Shown: piece by piece, positions 7,335 to 16,883 of the stretch
How the letters are laid out: each line of letters begins with the position of its first letter
Position numbering within the stretch: position 1 is the stretch's first letter
From: Ensifer sp. MPMI2T
Lineage (GTDB): Bacteria; Pseudomonadota; Alphaproteobacteria; Rhizobiales; Rhizobiaceae
DNA: 64,000 bases
Assembly: GCF_004827385.1 (NCBI RefSeq)
Contig: NZ_SRXN01000009.1
Location: 1 to 64,000, forward strand
Direction: 5' to 3'
Position numbers and translations under genes: made by a program
The notes under the pieces: generated by a model
What the model was told of the DNA's origin: nothing
The model's input: only the letters and a program-made list of their open reading frames with translations
Database searches by the model: none

Positions 7335-7880
7335 TCAGTAGTGATGACGGATGCCGCCGAGGGATTGAAGCAGAGCTCTGTAGGCCCAGGTGTTTTCGCC
7401 GCCGCGATCACGAATCTCGACGAGCTGCACCCTGGCCTCGTCGATCCGGCCCTGCTCGACCAGGGCCTGGCCGAGATAGGACCGGGCGAGAATGTAGTTC
7501 TCGTCCGCCTGAAGGGCGCGCTTGTAGTATTGCATGCCGAGCTCCATGCGCCCGGCCTTGCGATTGGCGTAGCCAAGATAGTTGAGCACGCGGGCACTGC
7601 GTTGGTCGCTTACGGCTTCGAGCACCTTGATCGCGTCGTCGTACTGGCCGGCATAGGCAAGCTCACGCGCGGCTTCGAACAGGACGTCGTCGCTGAGGCC
7701 GCTTTTCTTCGCGTTGACGCACTGGCCCTTGCGCGTATCCCAGATTTTGCCGTTCTTGCATTGGGTGCTTGTCTTGGTCTTGCGCGGCGGTTCGCTGGTG
7801 TCGCCGACGGCCATGGCCGACTGGCCTGCGATCGAAGCCATAAATGCAGCAAGGACAAAGAAAGTCGTCTTCCGGAACAT
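7335..7880 (-). CDS. Secreted tetratricopeptide repeat protein
   Basis: 181 residues from the ATG at 7880, which has GGGAGA upstream; the open frame reaching 8108 runs into a mosaic element and is not used. Residues 1-24 are a signal peptide ending in SAMA. A small Cys-containing motif (QCKNGKIWDTRKGQC, about residues 40-54) precedes about three TPR units (VLNYLGYANRKAGRMELG, YYKRALQADENYILARSY). TPRs mediate protein-protein contacts, here in the periplasm or envelope. The partner is unknown and no neighbour suggests one. Confidence 0.82.
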   Translation of the reverse strand: MFRKTTFFVLAAFMASIAGQSAMAVGDTSEPPRKTKTSTQCKNGKIWDTRKGQCVNAKKSGLSDDVLFEAARELAYAGQYDDAIKVLEAVSDQRSARVLNYLGYANRKAGRMELGMQYYKRALQADENYILARSYLGQALVEQGRIDEARVQLVEIRDRGGENTWAYRALLQSLGGIRHHY

Positions 7881-8049
7881 CGTGCTTGTCTCCCTGGAAC
7901 GTCGCGCAGCGCGGCCGGCAACCGACTGACACACGCGCGTCCCGCCGGCTGCCGAACCTGAACCGCAATATGACGCACCGACGTGGCAAATTATTCGGCC
8001 GCCAGCGGAATTTTCCTGAAAGGCTTTCGACGTTGCGGGCAGACCGAGC

Positions 8050-8157
8050 CTAATGCATGTCGCCCAAAAGTGTGCAGCGGTTTTGGGGCAACGACATGCA
8101 CAAAACAAAGATCTAAAGCGCGTCGCGTGAATACGTTTTGGACGCGACGCGCTTTAG
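8050..8157. repeat. Two-palindrome mosaic element, family 1 (reversed)
   Basis: Complete copy in reverse orientation to 2063-2170: TAATGCATGTCGCCC at the left, CAAAACAAAGATC in the middle, and the AAAGCGCGTCGCG palindrome at the right. The right end supplies the TAA stop of the metallophosphoesterase gene. Confidence 0.85.
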
Positions 8158-9056
8158 AAAAGGGTAGTTTCTGCGAGTTCCACTCCGGTCCCGTCGGCAT
8201 TGAGCATGTAGCGCTCGCGGCTGAGATGCCAGTTGCCGGGCTCGCCCGCTATCGAGAAGAGATTGTAGGCGGCTGCCGGCTTGCTGCCGCCCGGCCCCTG
8301 TGACGCCGAGGCAATGCCAACGACCGGCACCGGAGCGGTCTGTCCCTTCAGGTAGTAAACCGTGTTGAGATGGGTATGGCCATGCAATACCAGTTCGGCG
8401 CCGCCGGACGAAATGGTCGCTGCGAAACGGCGAATGCCGATCATGCGCTTGTGCATCGAGGTCGCGCCACGGATCGGCGGATGATGGATCAGCACAACCC
8501 GGAAGAGGCCGGCGTCGCCCGCCGCCTTCAACAGGTCGACGGTCGCGCGCGCCTGTCGCTGACCGAAGTAGCCGCTCGCGGCGAAGGGTGGTGTGGCGAC
8601 AGCGGTCGAGCAGCCGATGAGGGCCACGGGGCCGCGCACGCGCACATAGGGAAAGCAATGATGGTCCCGGATCCAGCCCAGCGGACTCTCGTCGCTGCGC
8701 ATGTAGGGATACCAGGCGCGTGTCGTCTTCTCGTAGGCACCCGGCACATAGGCGTCGTGGTTGCCCGGCACGACGGAGATGTCCCCGGGATCGCCTGCCT
8801 CCGCAAGCCACGCGGTCACGGCCGCGATCTCCAGGGAGGAGGCGAGGTTCACCAGGTCACCGGTGATCGCCAGGTGGTCCGGCTTGCGCCTCTGGATATC
8901 CCCCATCAGACAATCCAGTGTCCCGACGAAAAGATGGCGTGCTCGGTTCCTGTGCCAGTTGACGAAACCGGTTATCCGCTTGGAAGCAAGTTCCCTCAGG
9001 GACAGGTCCGGCAGAGGTCCGAGATGAACGTCCGAAATATGCGCAAGTTTGAACAT
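8154..9056 (-). CDS. Calcineurin-like metallophosphoesterase
   Basis: About 300 residues from the ATG at 9056 (MFKLAHISDVHLG). All five metallophosphoesterase blocks are seen: DVHLG, GDLVN, GNHD, IHHPP and GHTH, which bind the dinuclear metal centre. It is a soluble phosphodiesterase or phosphatase of unknown substrate. The frame is open to 9134 but family alignment favours the start given. It is divergent from the Nudix gene, with about 90 bases between them. Its stop codon comes from the adjoining mosaic element. Confidence 0.87.
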   Translation of the reverse strand: MFKLAHISDVHLGPLPDLSLRELASKRITGFVNWHRNRARHLFVGTLDCLMGDIQRRKPDHLAITGDLVNLASSLEIAAVTAWLAEAGDPGDISVVPGNHDAYVPGAYEKTTRAWYPYMRSDESPLGWIRDHHCFPYVRVRGPVALIGCSTAVATPPFAASGYFGQRQARATVDLLKAAGDAGLFRVVLIHHPPIRGATSMHKRMIGIRRFAATISSGGAELVLHGHTHLNTVYYLKGQTAPVPVVGIASASQGPGGSKPAAAYNLFSIAGEPGNWHLSRERYMLNADGTGVELAETTLF

Positions 9057-9144
9057 CGCCCTCGTGTAGCGCATATTCCGTCGGAGTGGAATCACCAGAT
9101 TGTAACGATTTAGGGTGAAAGCCGCGGCCCGCAAGGAGACGTCT

Positions 9145-9636
9145 TTGAAACAACAGCGACCGGCGGAAATGCGCAGCTGGCGAATTCGCCTGCTGACGCG
9201 GTTCGCGCATGCCTATTTTGCACTCTCGCGCGGCATGACGCTTGGCGTGCGCGCCGCCTGCTTCGACGACGAAGGGCGGATCTTCCTCGTCAGGCATTCC
9301 TACCTTCCCGGCTGGCACCTGCCGGGCGGGGGTCTCGATCGCCATGAGACTGCAGTGGAGGGGCTCGCCCGTGAACTCAGGGAAGAAGGCAATCTGGAGC
9401 TCACGTCACCGCCGCTGCTGGTGCAGGTCTACTACAACCGGGGCACCAGCAAGCGCGATCATGTCATCTTCTTTCGTTGCGACAATGTCCGCCAGCAAAA
9501 GCCGAAGGTTCCCGACCTGGAGATAGTCGCCGCCGGCTTCTTCGCGCTCGACGATCTGCCGAAGGACACGACCGCCGCGACGCGCCGGCGAATTGCCGAA
9601 CTTGCCGGAACGGAGGCGCCGGACACGGTCTGGTAG
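9145..9636 (+). CDS. Nudix hydrolase
   Basis: Hydrolase of a nucleoside diphosphate linked to another moiety; substrate unknown. The Nudix box runs from GGGLDRHETAVEGLA to RELREEGNLEL; the residue that is normally the final glycine of REUXEEXGU is Asn here. I chose the TTG at 9145 because GGAG lies six bases before it; an in-frame GTG at 9115 lacks a Shine-Dalgarno. Residues 10-30 are hydrophobic (LLTRFAHAYFAL), perhaps a membrane-associating helix. Monocistronic, convergent with the next gene. Confidence 0.83.
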   Translation: MKQQRPAEMRSWRIRLLTRFAHAYFALSRGMTLGVRAACFDDEGRIFLVRHSYLPGWHLPGGGLDRHETAVEGLARELREEGNLELTSPPLLVQVYYNRGTSKRDHVIFFRCDNVRQQKPKVPDLEIVAAGFFALDDLPKDTTAATRRRIAELAGTEAPDTVW

Positions 9637-9639
9637 GCG

Positions 9640-10671
9640 TCAGCGGCTGCCGGCGGCGAGGCGCCTCGCAGTCTCATTTGGACGTGCTGCGCGATTGAGG
9701 CGATCGCGACCGTGCGGCGTCGCAAGGTCCACCACCGGGCCCGCCGGCACGATGCCTGTCGGGTTGATCATTGTGTGGCTGCGGTAATAGTGCTCCTTGA
9801 TATGGTGCATGTTGACTGTGTCGGCGACGCCCGGGACCTGGTAGAGGTCACGCAGGTATCCGTAGAGGTTCGGGTAGTCGGCAATGCGCCGGATGTTGCA
9901 TTTGAAGTGGCCGACATAGACCGGATCGAACCGGACCAGCGTCGTGAACAGGCGCCAGTCGGCCTCGGTGATCCGATCTCCCATAAGATAACGCTGCGAG
10001 GCGAGACGGACTTCCAGCTCGTCCAACATGGCGAACAGGGCCTTGACACTCTCGTCATAGGCCTGCTGGCTGGTGGCGAATCCCGCTTTGTAGACGCCGT
10101 TGTTTACCGCGTCATAGATGCGTGCGTTGAGCTGATCGATCTCGTCGCGCAGGTCCGCCGGGCAGAAATCCTCAGTCGAGCCGGTCAGATGATTGAAGGC
10201 CGAATTGAACATGCGGATGATTTCGGCCGATTCATTCGAGACGATGGTGTTCTTCTTCTTGTCCCAAAGCACGGGCACCGTCACGCGGCCGGAATAGGTG
10301 GGATCGGCGCGTACATAAATCTGCCAAAGCGCGTCGGAACCGAAGAGCTGGTCCACGGTGCCCCCGTTCTCGCCCTTGAACTCCCAGCCGTTGGACAGCA
10401 TCAGCGGATCGACGACAGAAACCGAAATGATGTCGTCAAGCTTCTTGAGCTTGCGGAAAATCAGCGTGCGATGCGCCCAGGGGCATGCAAGTGAGACATA
10501 GAGGTGGTAGCGGTCCGGCTCGGCCGCAAAGCCGCCTTTGCCGGATGGCCCCGGCGATCCGTCGACGGTGATCCAGTTGCGAAACTGCGACTCGCTCCGC
10601 TTGAAATGGCCCTTCGACGTCTCGGTGTCGTACCAGACGTCCTGCCAAACTCCGTTGACCAGCCTGCCCAT
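9640..10671 (-). CDS. yqjG: Glutathione S-transferase family, glutathionyl-hydroquinone reductase-like (YqjG/ECM4)
   Basis: 343 residues. Xi-class GSTs reduce glutathionyl-hydroquinones with GSH. The catalytic Cys63 sits in LACPWAHRT, the hallmark CPWAxR motif. The thioredoxin-like domain shows SNESAEIIRMFN (Glu-Ser gamma-glutamyl site), and the helical domain YLMGDRITEADWRLFTTLVRFDPVYVGHFKCN is characteristic. The length is slightly above the usual 320-330 because of a C-terminal tail rich in Arg. It ends three bases from the convergent Nudix gene. Confidence 0.9.
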   Translation of the reverse strand: MGRLVNGVWQDVWYDTETSKGHFKRSESQFRNWITVDGSPGPSGKGGFAAEPDRYHLYVSLACPWAHRTLIFRKLKKLDDIISVSVVDPLMLSNGWEFKGENGGTVDQLFGSDALWQIYVRADPTYSGRVTVPVLWDKKKNTIVSNESAEIIRMFNSAFNHLTGSTEDFCPADLRDEIDQLNARIYDAVNNGVYKAGFATSQQAYDESVKALFAMLDELEVRLASQRYLMGDRITEADWRLFTTLVRFDPVYVGHFKCNIRRIADYPNLYGYLRDLYQVPGVADTVNMHHIKEHYYRSHTMINPTGIVPAGPVVDLATPHGRDRLNRAARPNETARRLAAGSR

Positions 10672-10933
10672 GCATGAGCTCCTTCATGTTTCCTCTTACC
10701 ACTGATAGATAACGCAGCAGCGGGGCGGTGATAGGTGTCAAATCCTGAACACTGCGTTTTGCGCTTTGACAGGCGGCAATTTTCTGCTATCGCGATCAAA
10801 CAATTTTTTCGTGTTCGGAACGACCGTAACCATGATCCTGTCGGGAAGCCTGCGACGACGCTGATGCTGCCAACGCCCCTTCGGGGCGCGCGCCATCTCT
10901 TTTGTCCGTCCGCATGCTTGGTTCTCGATATCC

Positions 10934-11494
10934 ATGAAAAAGCACGACATCGTCTATCTGACTGAAGACGCGTCACACGACGCAGCCATCGAAATCATCA
11001 ACGAAGAAGCCTTTGGTCCCGGCCGGTTTGTGCGCGCCGCTGCCCGGATTCGCGAGCAGGGTCCTCATGATCGTTCGCTGTCCTTCATCTGCACCGACAA
11101 TGGCGAGACGATCGCCTCCGTGCGGATGACGCCAGTGATGGCCGGGTCGGTGAGGGGACACCTGCTTGGGCCGCTCGCCGTACGGCCCTCGCACAAGAAC
11201 CGGGGCATTGGTCGCGAACTGGTGCGCATTGCCGTCGAAGCGGCGCGGCGGAAAGGCTCCGAGGCGGTGATCCTTGTTGGTGACCCGCCCTATTACCAGC
11301 CGCTCGGCTTCGAGAAAGTGTACTACGGTGCACTCGAATTTCCAGGGCCTGTGGACCCGGCAAGGGTTCTGGTGGTGCCGATGACGGCGGATGTCCACGC
11401 GCGGCTCAGCGGCGCGATCTGCTGGCGGGACGACAGCATTGCGCCTGCGGTCGAACACGCCGTAGAAGCGCGGCCCGAGGGTGCGGCCGCCTGA
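10934..11494 (+). CDS. GNAT family N-acetyltransferase (YhbS-like)
   Basis: 186 residues. Motif A is RPSHKNRGIGRELVRIAVE (about residues 79-97), with the acetyl-CoA loop KNRGIG. DPPYYQPLGFEKV and the following DPARVLVVPM are typical of the YhbS/COG3153 branch, often annotated as predicted N-acetyltransferases. The C-terminal 30 residues are Ala- and Glu-rich and not conserved. Substrate unknown. It is convergent with the GNAT at the end of the moxR operon. Confidence 0.85.
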   Translation: MKKHDIVYLTEDASHDAAIEIINEEAFGPGRFVRAAARIREQGPHDRSLSFICTDNGETIASVRMTPVMAGSVRGHLLGPLAVRPSHKNRGIGRELVRIAVEAARRKGSEAVILVGDPPYYQPLGFEKVYYGALEFPGPVDPARVLVVPMTADVHARLSGAICWRDDSIAPAVEHAVEARPEGAAA

Positions 11495-11522
11495 TTGGCA
11501 TCGTTCCTTTATCTGTGCGCAG

Positions 11523-11996
11523 TCAGTCCGCCTTGAGCGCGAAAACGTCGAGCTGGTGATCTCCCACACCCTGTTCATGCAGCGACCAGCCAAGCCTCTG
11601 GTAGAAAGGCCTTTTTGCCGGGACGGCGCAGAGATAGATGGTGTTGGAGCCCGCTGCGAAAGCGGCGCGTGCGGCGTGGCCGACAATGGTGCCGCCGATG
11701 CCCTGCCGCCGGAACGGTGGGTCCACCCAAACAGCGGCCACCCAGGGCGTGAATTGCGGCCGTTCCTCCATGTCGGAAGCGATGACAGAAGCCGTGCCGA
11801 TGAAGGTCGGACCCCGATGAGCGACGAAGGCAGCGGGCATCAGTCCGCCTCCGAGACTCTCTTCGACCAGGTCGGCAATATGCTCCAACGGGGCTCCCTT
11901 CGGCTTCCACCAGGCCCGCCAGACGCGATCGGCGACGTCCGCTGCAAAGTGCGGCACGGCGCGCAGATCCGCAATCGTTATCTCGCCCTCGCTCAC
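11523..11996 (-). CDS. GNAT family N-acetyltransferase, last gene of the moxR operon
   Basis: 157 residues. Motif A (VWVDPPFRRQGIGGTIVGHA) has the RRQGIG loop; AVPAKRPFYQRLGW is the C-terminal signature. Its start overlaps the stop of the vWA/GATase-like gene by four bases (ATGA), so it is translated as part of the moxR-DUF58-DUF4159 operon. Its role there is unknown; it may be a hitch-hiker, or may acetylate an operon product. Confidence 0.85.
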   Translation of the reverse strand: MSEGEITIADLRAVPHFAADVADRVWRAWWKPKGAPLEHIADLVEESLGGGLMPAAFVAHRGPTFIGTASVIASDMEERPQFTPWVAAVWVDPPFRRQGIGGTIVGHAARAAFAAGSNTIYLCAVPAKRPFYQRLGWSLHEQGVGDHQLDVFALKAD

Positions 11997-14062
11997 CGCC
12001 CCTCGCGATACCAGGTGGAAGAGATCAGGAAGAGCAGGGCGGCGAGCCCGAAGAGACCGCCGAACAGGGACAGGGAGTTGATGCCCTTCAGCACCGTCTC
12101 GTCCGTCATGCGCAGCGACAGGCGCTCGTCGTCGGCGACCCGGACCGCGCCACGCACCGGCAGGATCGAGGGAAGATCGACCGGGCCGTCCGCGTCCGCC
12201 AGCCGCCGCACGAGCCCCTTGGTTTTTTCGGCCCAGGGACGGAGCTTCTCCTCGGTGGAGATTGCCGCCTTGAATTCCGGTGCATCGACATTGCCGACAT
12301 GGACGAGCGTCGTGAGCTCGTCATTGGCCACCTCGAAGAGGCCGGTCTCCGTCGTTTTGACTTCGGCCTTGTAGAGGCCCGGTTCGCGCTCGGCCAGAGT
12401 GATCTCGTCGGTCTTGCCCGATGGATAGGTGAGCGTCGCTTGCCCGGGATCGCCTTCGATCGTCTGCCGGGTAATTTCCAGCGTGCGGCCGGAGGCGCGT
12501 GCCGTCAACGCCTCTTCTTCGAGCGCCGGTTCCTGCATCAGCCAATGGGCCGTGCGCCGATAGAGCGAAACATGCGGCCCGCCGCCCTCAAAGCCGCGCG
12601 CCCACAGCCACCCCTGGTCGGACAAGAGCATCGCGACACGCCCCTTGCCGACGCGGTTGAGGACAAGCAACGGCTTACCGTCGGCCGCTTCCATCACCGT
12701 CTGCCCAAGCGGACGGTCCACGTCGACGGCGCGGAACCACCGGCCCCAGCTCGGCGGCTCGTTCGACGCGCCTTCGAGACCGCGCGTGACCGGATGCTTT
12801 TTTCCCTCTTCCGAGAGGCGGGGGAAGTAGGCCTTTTCATTCATGACGCCGGTGGGGGTCGCGGGCAGCACTGCTGAAAGCGGCGTGGCGGCAATCGAGT
12901 CGTCGCCGGCGTGTTCCGGGCCGGCGGCGATCAACAAGGCGCCGCCATTCTGCACATATTGCGCGATGTTGTCGTAGTAGAGGATCGGCAGCACGCCGCG
13001 ATGCTGGTAGCGGTCGAAGATGATCAGATCGAACTCGCTGATCTTGTCGACGAAGAGCTCGCGCGTCGGAAAGGCGATCAGCGAAAGTTCGTTGATCGGG
13101 GTGCCATCCTGCTTTTCCGGGGGACGCAGAATGGTGAAATGGACGAGATCCACTGCTGCGTCGGACTTCAGAAGATTACGCCAGGCGCGCTCGCCCGCAT
13201 GCGGCTCGCCGGAAACGAGGAGCACGCGCAGGTTTTCGCGAATGCCGTCGAGCACGTGGACGGCGCGGTTGTTGACCTCCGTCACTTCGCCGGCGAGCGG
13301 GTTCACCGCGAATTCGAGGATGTTGTTGCCGCCGCGCGGCACGGTGAAGCTGAAGGGCACGTCTGTGCCCGGCTCGGCATGCTCTGTCGCGATCTCGTTG
13401 CCATTGAGGCGGATGGTCACTTCGGCGCCACCGCCCGGAGCGGCTCCGTCATCGACGACTCGGAAGGTCATCTTCTGCTGCTCGCCGACGATGCCGAAGC
13501 GCGGTGCGCTGACGATTTCGATACGCCGATCGAATTCATTCGGCTTGCCGGTGATCAGGCCGTGGATGGGCGCATCGAAGCCGAGCTTCTGATTGACTTC
13601 GGGAACGTCGTGGATTTGCCCGTCGGTGATGAAGACGGCGCCGCCGACCCGCGCCGGCGGTACGTCGGCAAGCGCTGTCGCCAATGCGCCGAAGAGCTTC
13701 GTCGACGGGGCCTCGGTTTCGGCGCTATCCGTGGCCTCAACGATGCGGGTCTCAATCTGCGGAAAGCGGGAGAGGCGATCCTTGAGGTCGGCAAGCGCCC
13801 TGTCGGTCTGTTCGCGGCGACCACCGTTGTCCTGACTTTGGCTGCGGTCGACGACGACTGCAACGATGGTCGAAAGAGGCTCGCGCTCCTCCTGGAAAAC
13901 CGATGGATTGGCGATCGCCAGGCAGAACGCCGCCAGCGCCGCCGTCCTCAACCAGGCACCGCGAACGCGACGCCACAGGCCGAGCGCCGCGAGCGCGACC
14001 GCCGAAAGGATCAACGCCGCGAGATAAGGCCAGGGAAGAAATGGTGCAAAGTCGACGGTCAT
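11993..14062 (-). CDS. Membrane protein with vWA-like and glutamine amidotransferase-like domains
   Basis: 689 residues. Two N-terminal helices (about 10-28 and 38-55) and one C-terminal helix (about 662-684) bracket a large periplasmic part. Residues about 65-190 resemble a von Willebrand A fold (AVVVDRSQSQDN is a DxSxS MIDAS). An Ig-like stretch with RVVDDGAAPGG follows, then a GATase1-like Rossmann segment around residues 270-420 (LRVLLVSGEPHAGERAW, GGALLIAAGPEHAG) without an obvious catalytic Cys. Ten bases follow the DUF4159 gene. This is a conserved, uncharacterised alphaproteobacterial family; no function is assigned. Confidence 0.8.
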   Translation of the reverse strand: MTVDFAPFLPWPYLAALILSAVALAALGLWRRVRGAWLRTAALAAFCLAIANPSVFQEEREPLSTIVAVVVDRSQSQDNGGRREQTDRALADLKDRLSRFPQIETRIVEATDSAETEAPSTKLFGALATALADVPPARVGGAVFITDGQIHDVPEVNQKLGFDAPIHGLITGKPNEFDRRIEIVSAPRFGIVGEQQKMTFRVVDDGAAPGGGAEVTIRLNGNEIATEHAEPGTDVPFSFTVPRGGNNILEFAVNPLAGEVTEVNNRAVHVLDGIRENLRVLLVSGEPHAGERAWRNLLKSDAAVDLVHFTILRPPEKQDGTPINELSLIAFPTRELFVDKISEFDLIIFDRYQHRGVLPILYYDNIAQYVQNGGALLIAAGPEHAGDDSIAATPLSAVLPATPTGVMNEKAYFPRLSEEGKKHPVTRGLEGASNEPPSWGRWFRAVDVDRPLGQTVMEAADGKPLLVLNRVGKGRVAMLLSDQGWLWARGFEGGGPHVSLYRRTAHWLMQEPALEEEALTARASGRTLEITRQTIEGDPGQATLTYPSGKTDEITLAEREPGLYKAEVKTTETGLFEVANDELTTLVHVGNVDAPEFKAAISTEEKLRPWAEKTKGLVRRLADADGPVDLPSILPVRGAVRVADDERLSLRMTDETVLKGINSLSLFGGLFGLAALLFLISSTWYREGR

Positions 14063-14072
14063 CGAACAGTCC

Positions 14073-16883
14073 TCACTGACCGAGCCGCTCGAGCAGGGCG
14101 GGTACGTGCACCTGGTCGGCCTTGTAGTTGCCGGTCAGCATATACATCATGATATTGACGCCGGAGCGGAAAGCGTATTCGCGCTGCATCTCGTCCGGCG
14201 GAACCGTTGGCAGCAGCGCCACGCCATTCGTATCCACGGCCCAGGCACCGGCAAAGTCATTGCCGGTGATCATGATCGGCGTGACGCCGTCACCGGACCG
14301 GGCCGGGCGGTCGCTTGCCTCTTCGCGGTTGTCGAGTTGCGCCTCGATCCAGAGAGGGCTGCCGGTGTAGCGCCCCGGAAAATTCGTGAGCAGATAGAAG
14401 GCTTTGGTCAGCACATGGTCGGCCGGAACGGGTTCCAGCGGCGGAATATCGAGATTGGCCAGAATCGCCTGCAGCCGTTCCGTGTTCGGGCTCGTCCCGT
14501 TCGACGAGGCCCCGAGCGAGGAAAACTGGTCGCGGGTGTCGAAGAGTACCGTGCCGCCTGCGCGCATGTAGGCGTCGATACGGCTTACAGCCTGCGGGCT
14601 CGGCATCGGCGCATTGGCGGAGATCGGCCAATAGATGATCGGGTAGAGGCTGAGTTCGTCTTTGGAAATGTCCAGCCCGACAGGTGCGCCCGGCTCCAGC
14701 GTCGTGCGATAGGTCAGGAAATCGGTGAGGCCCGTGAGACCGCGCTCGGAGAGGCGATCGACGTCGTCTTCCCCGGTAACGACATAGGCGAGATGGGTCG
14801 TATCGAGGCGTTCGAGGATGCGTTGGTCGTCCGCACGCGCATCATCCGCAAACGCTTGTGCAGGCAGGAGGACAAGGGTACCGCAAAGCACGAAGAGGAC
14901 TGCGGTGGCGCTCCTTGCCATCCGCATCCGCGAAAAGGCTCCGCCCATGAATAGAACGACGACCGCATCGGTAAGGAGCAGAAGCAGTGCCAGCGTCAAG
15001 AGAGCAGGCTTCAGCGACCAGCTTTCCTCGCCGGTCAGCCGTTCTGAGCTGTGCGGGCCTGCCGCTGCCATGTCGATCCGCTTGAGTTCCGCGTCGCGCG
15101 GAAGCAGGTTCAACGCCGTGAAACCATCTTCGGAGCCATAGAGCCCCGGCGGGTTTTCCGAAGTTGCAAGCGGCGCCTTGCCGGGAGCGACGTTAAGCGG
15201 CCGCGCGTTGCCGGTTTCGGCAACAAGGACACCGTCGGCGTTCAGCAGCCGGTAGGGCGCCAGCGTCTGTGCCTGCGCCTTGCCTTCGCTCGCGACGCCG
15301 CCGCTGCGCGCGAGCTGCACGCTACGGCGGAGCATTTCGACGAAATGCCCGGAAATTGGCAGGTTCGACCAGGTTGCCTCAGCGCTGACATGGAAGAGAA
15401 TGATGCGTCCCGATCCCTGGGCGGCCGTCGTCACCAGGGGCGTTCCGTCTGCAAGATTTGCCCAGGTCCGCTCGGCCAGATCAGCCGTTGGTTCGGCGAG
15501 GACCTGCCGCTTGACGAGAATGTCGGCAGGACGTGGCATGCCGGCAAAGGGGCCGTTGGCGGGATAGTCGGCGAGCGGCTGCGGCTCCGACCAGGTCAGC
15601 GCCCCGCCAAGCGCCCGCTCGCCCTGTCTCAGCGTCACGGGGACAAGCGGATCGTCGGCCGGTGCCGCCGCAAGCCGCGGGCCGGCAAAGCGGATCAGCG
15701 TACCGCCGTTGTCGATCCACTTCTTCATGAGCGGGTACATCTCTTCCGGCAGGCGGCCGATATCGGCCATGATCAGGACCGAGGGCCGTTGATCGAGAAG
15801 TTCCGGAATGGCAACGGCAAGATCGGTCTCGCGCGGTTCGACGAGATCGGCATAGGGAGCCAGCGCCCTGTTGATGTAATAGAGCGGCGACAGCAGTGGC
15901 TGGGAGAGATCGCGAGCCTCGCCGCTCAAGAGAGCGACGCGGCGGCGGCGGAAACCATCGTCGAGCAGGTGGACGCTGCCTGCAGTCGCGGCGCCTTCGA
16001 TGCCGATGCGGGCGAAATCGTTGCGCAGCTCGAAGGGCGCGGCGATCGTACCCTTCGCAACCCCTTCACCGGGCGCGAAGTCGATCGCGCCATCGGCGAT
16101 GGCACGGCCACGCGCATCGTAAGCGATGATCGACACAGAACGGCGACCATCGGTTTTCAACCGGCTCGCGGTCACCGACATGCCGGCGTTTTCGTTGCTG
16201 CTGTTGGTGAGCGCTATCGCTTGACTGCCGTCGGCCTCGATCACCCGGAGGCTGGCCGCGCCAATTCCGGCGATCGCCTCCATCGTCTTTCCGTCCGCCG
16301 CCTCGATGCCGTCCGTGACGAAGGCGAGCGTGCCGGGTGCGGCGTCTTTGAAAGCCGTCCGCATTGCCGCGATCGCGGAGCTGCGATCGGCTGGAAGCGG
16401 TTCGGGCGATGCGGCAGCCAGGCGGTTGCGCGCAGCCCCGGCCGATCCCGGCGTCGCATTATGCTGCCGATCGCCGGTGAAGACGATCGAGACGGCAAGG
16501 TCTCTCGACTCCGCGTCGTCGATCAGCGCCGAGGCAGCCTCGATCCTTCGCTCCCAATCGGGCGCGGTCGCCCAGCTGTTGTCGATCAAAAGCGCGAGCG
16601 GGCCGGAGGACGCGAGTGTGTTGCTGCGCGGATTGAAGACCGGATCGGCGATCGCGAAAATGACGGCGGTCGCCATCAGCATCCTGAGAAGCGTCAGCCA
16701 CCAAGGGCTTTTCGACGGAGTCTCCTCGCGCTTCAGAACCGAGGCGAGAATGCGCAGCGGCGGAAAGACCTCGGCCGCTGGCCGCGGCGGCGTCATCCGC
16801 AAAAGCCACCAGATCACCGGCAGGGCGACAAGCGCGGCCAACATGGCGGGATTGGCGAAGACGAAGGAAAGGCCGCCGATCAT
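14073..16883 (-). CDS. DUF4159 domain protein with BatA-like N-terminus
   Basis: 936 residues. An N-terminal BatA/aerotolerance domain (about 5-80: two helices around NPAMLAALVALPVIWWLLRM) is followed by a vWA-like region (LALLIDNSWATAPDWERR; the MIDAS is degenerate), then a long periplasmic section, a helix near residue 640, a second cleavable-like hydrophobic stretch (ATAVLFVLCGTLVLLPAQAFA, about 666-686), and the DUF4159 domain to the C-terminus (HLAYVVTGEDDVDRLSERGL, AGGTVLFDTRD). It overlaps the DUF58 stop by four bases. It belongs to the MoxR-BatA-type chaperone neighbourhoods; molecular role unknown. Confidence 0.85.
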   Translation of the reverse strand: MIGGLSFVFANPAMLAALVALPVIWWLLRMTPPRPAAEVFPPLRILASVLKREETPSKSPWWLTLLRMLMATAVIFAIADPVFNPRSNTLASSGPLALLIDNSWATAPDWERRIEAASALIDDAESRDLAVSIVFTGDRQHNATPGSAGAARNRLAAASPEPLPADRSSAIAAMRTAFKDAAPGTLAFVTDGIEAADGKTMEAIAGIGAASLRVIEADGSQAIALTNSSNENAGMSVTASRLKTDGRRSVSIIAYDARGRAIADGAIDFAPGEGVAKGTIAAPFELRNDFARIGIEGAATAGSVHLLDDGFRRRRVALLSGEARDLSQPLLSPLYYINRALAPYADLVEPRETDLAVAIPELLDQRPSVLIMADIGRLPEEMYPLMKKWIDNGGTLIRFAGPRLAAAPADDPLVPVTLRQGERALGGALTWSEPQPLADYPANGPFAGMPRPADILVKRQVLAEPTADLAERTWANLADGTPLVTTAAQGSGRIILFHVSAEATWSNLPISGHFVEMLRRSVQLARSGGVASEGKAQAQTLAPYRLLNADGVLVAETGNARPLNVAPGKAPLATSENPPGLYGSEDGFTALNLLPRDAELKRIDMAAAGPHSSERLTGEESWSLKPALLTLALLLLLTDAVVVLFMGGAFSRMRMARSATAVLFVLCGTLVLLPAQAFADDARADDQRILERLDTTHLAYVVTGEDDVDRLSERGLTGLTDFLTYRTTLEPGAPVGLDISKDELSLYPIIYWPISANAPMPSPQAVSRIDAYMRAGGTVLFDTRDQFSSLGASSNGTSPNTERLQAILANLDIPPLEPVPADHVLTKAFYLLTNFPGRYTGSPLWIEAQLDNREEASDRPARSGDGVTPIMITGNDFAGAWAVDTNGVALLPTVPPDEMQREYAFRSGVNIMMYMLTGNYKADQVHVPALLERLGQ

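Noticed and set aside
7881..8108. N-terminal extension of the TPR protein
   Set aside because: It would translate into the mosaic element; the ATG at 7880 has a good Shine-Dalgarno and begins a typical signal peptide.
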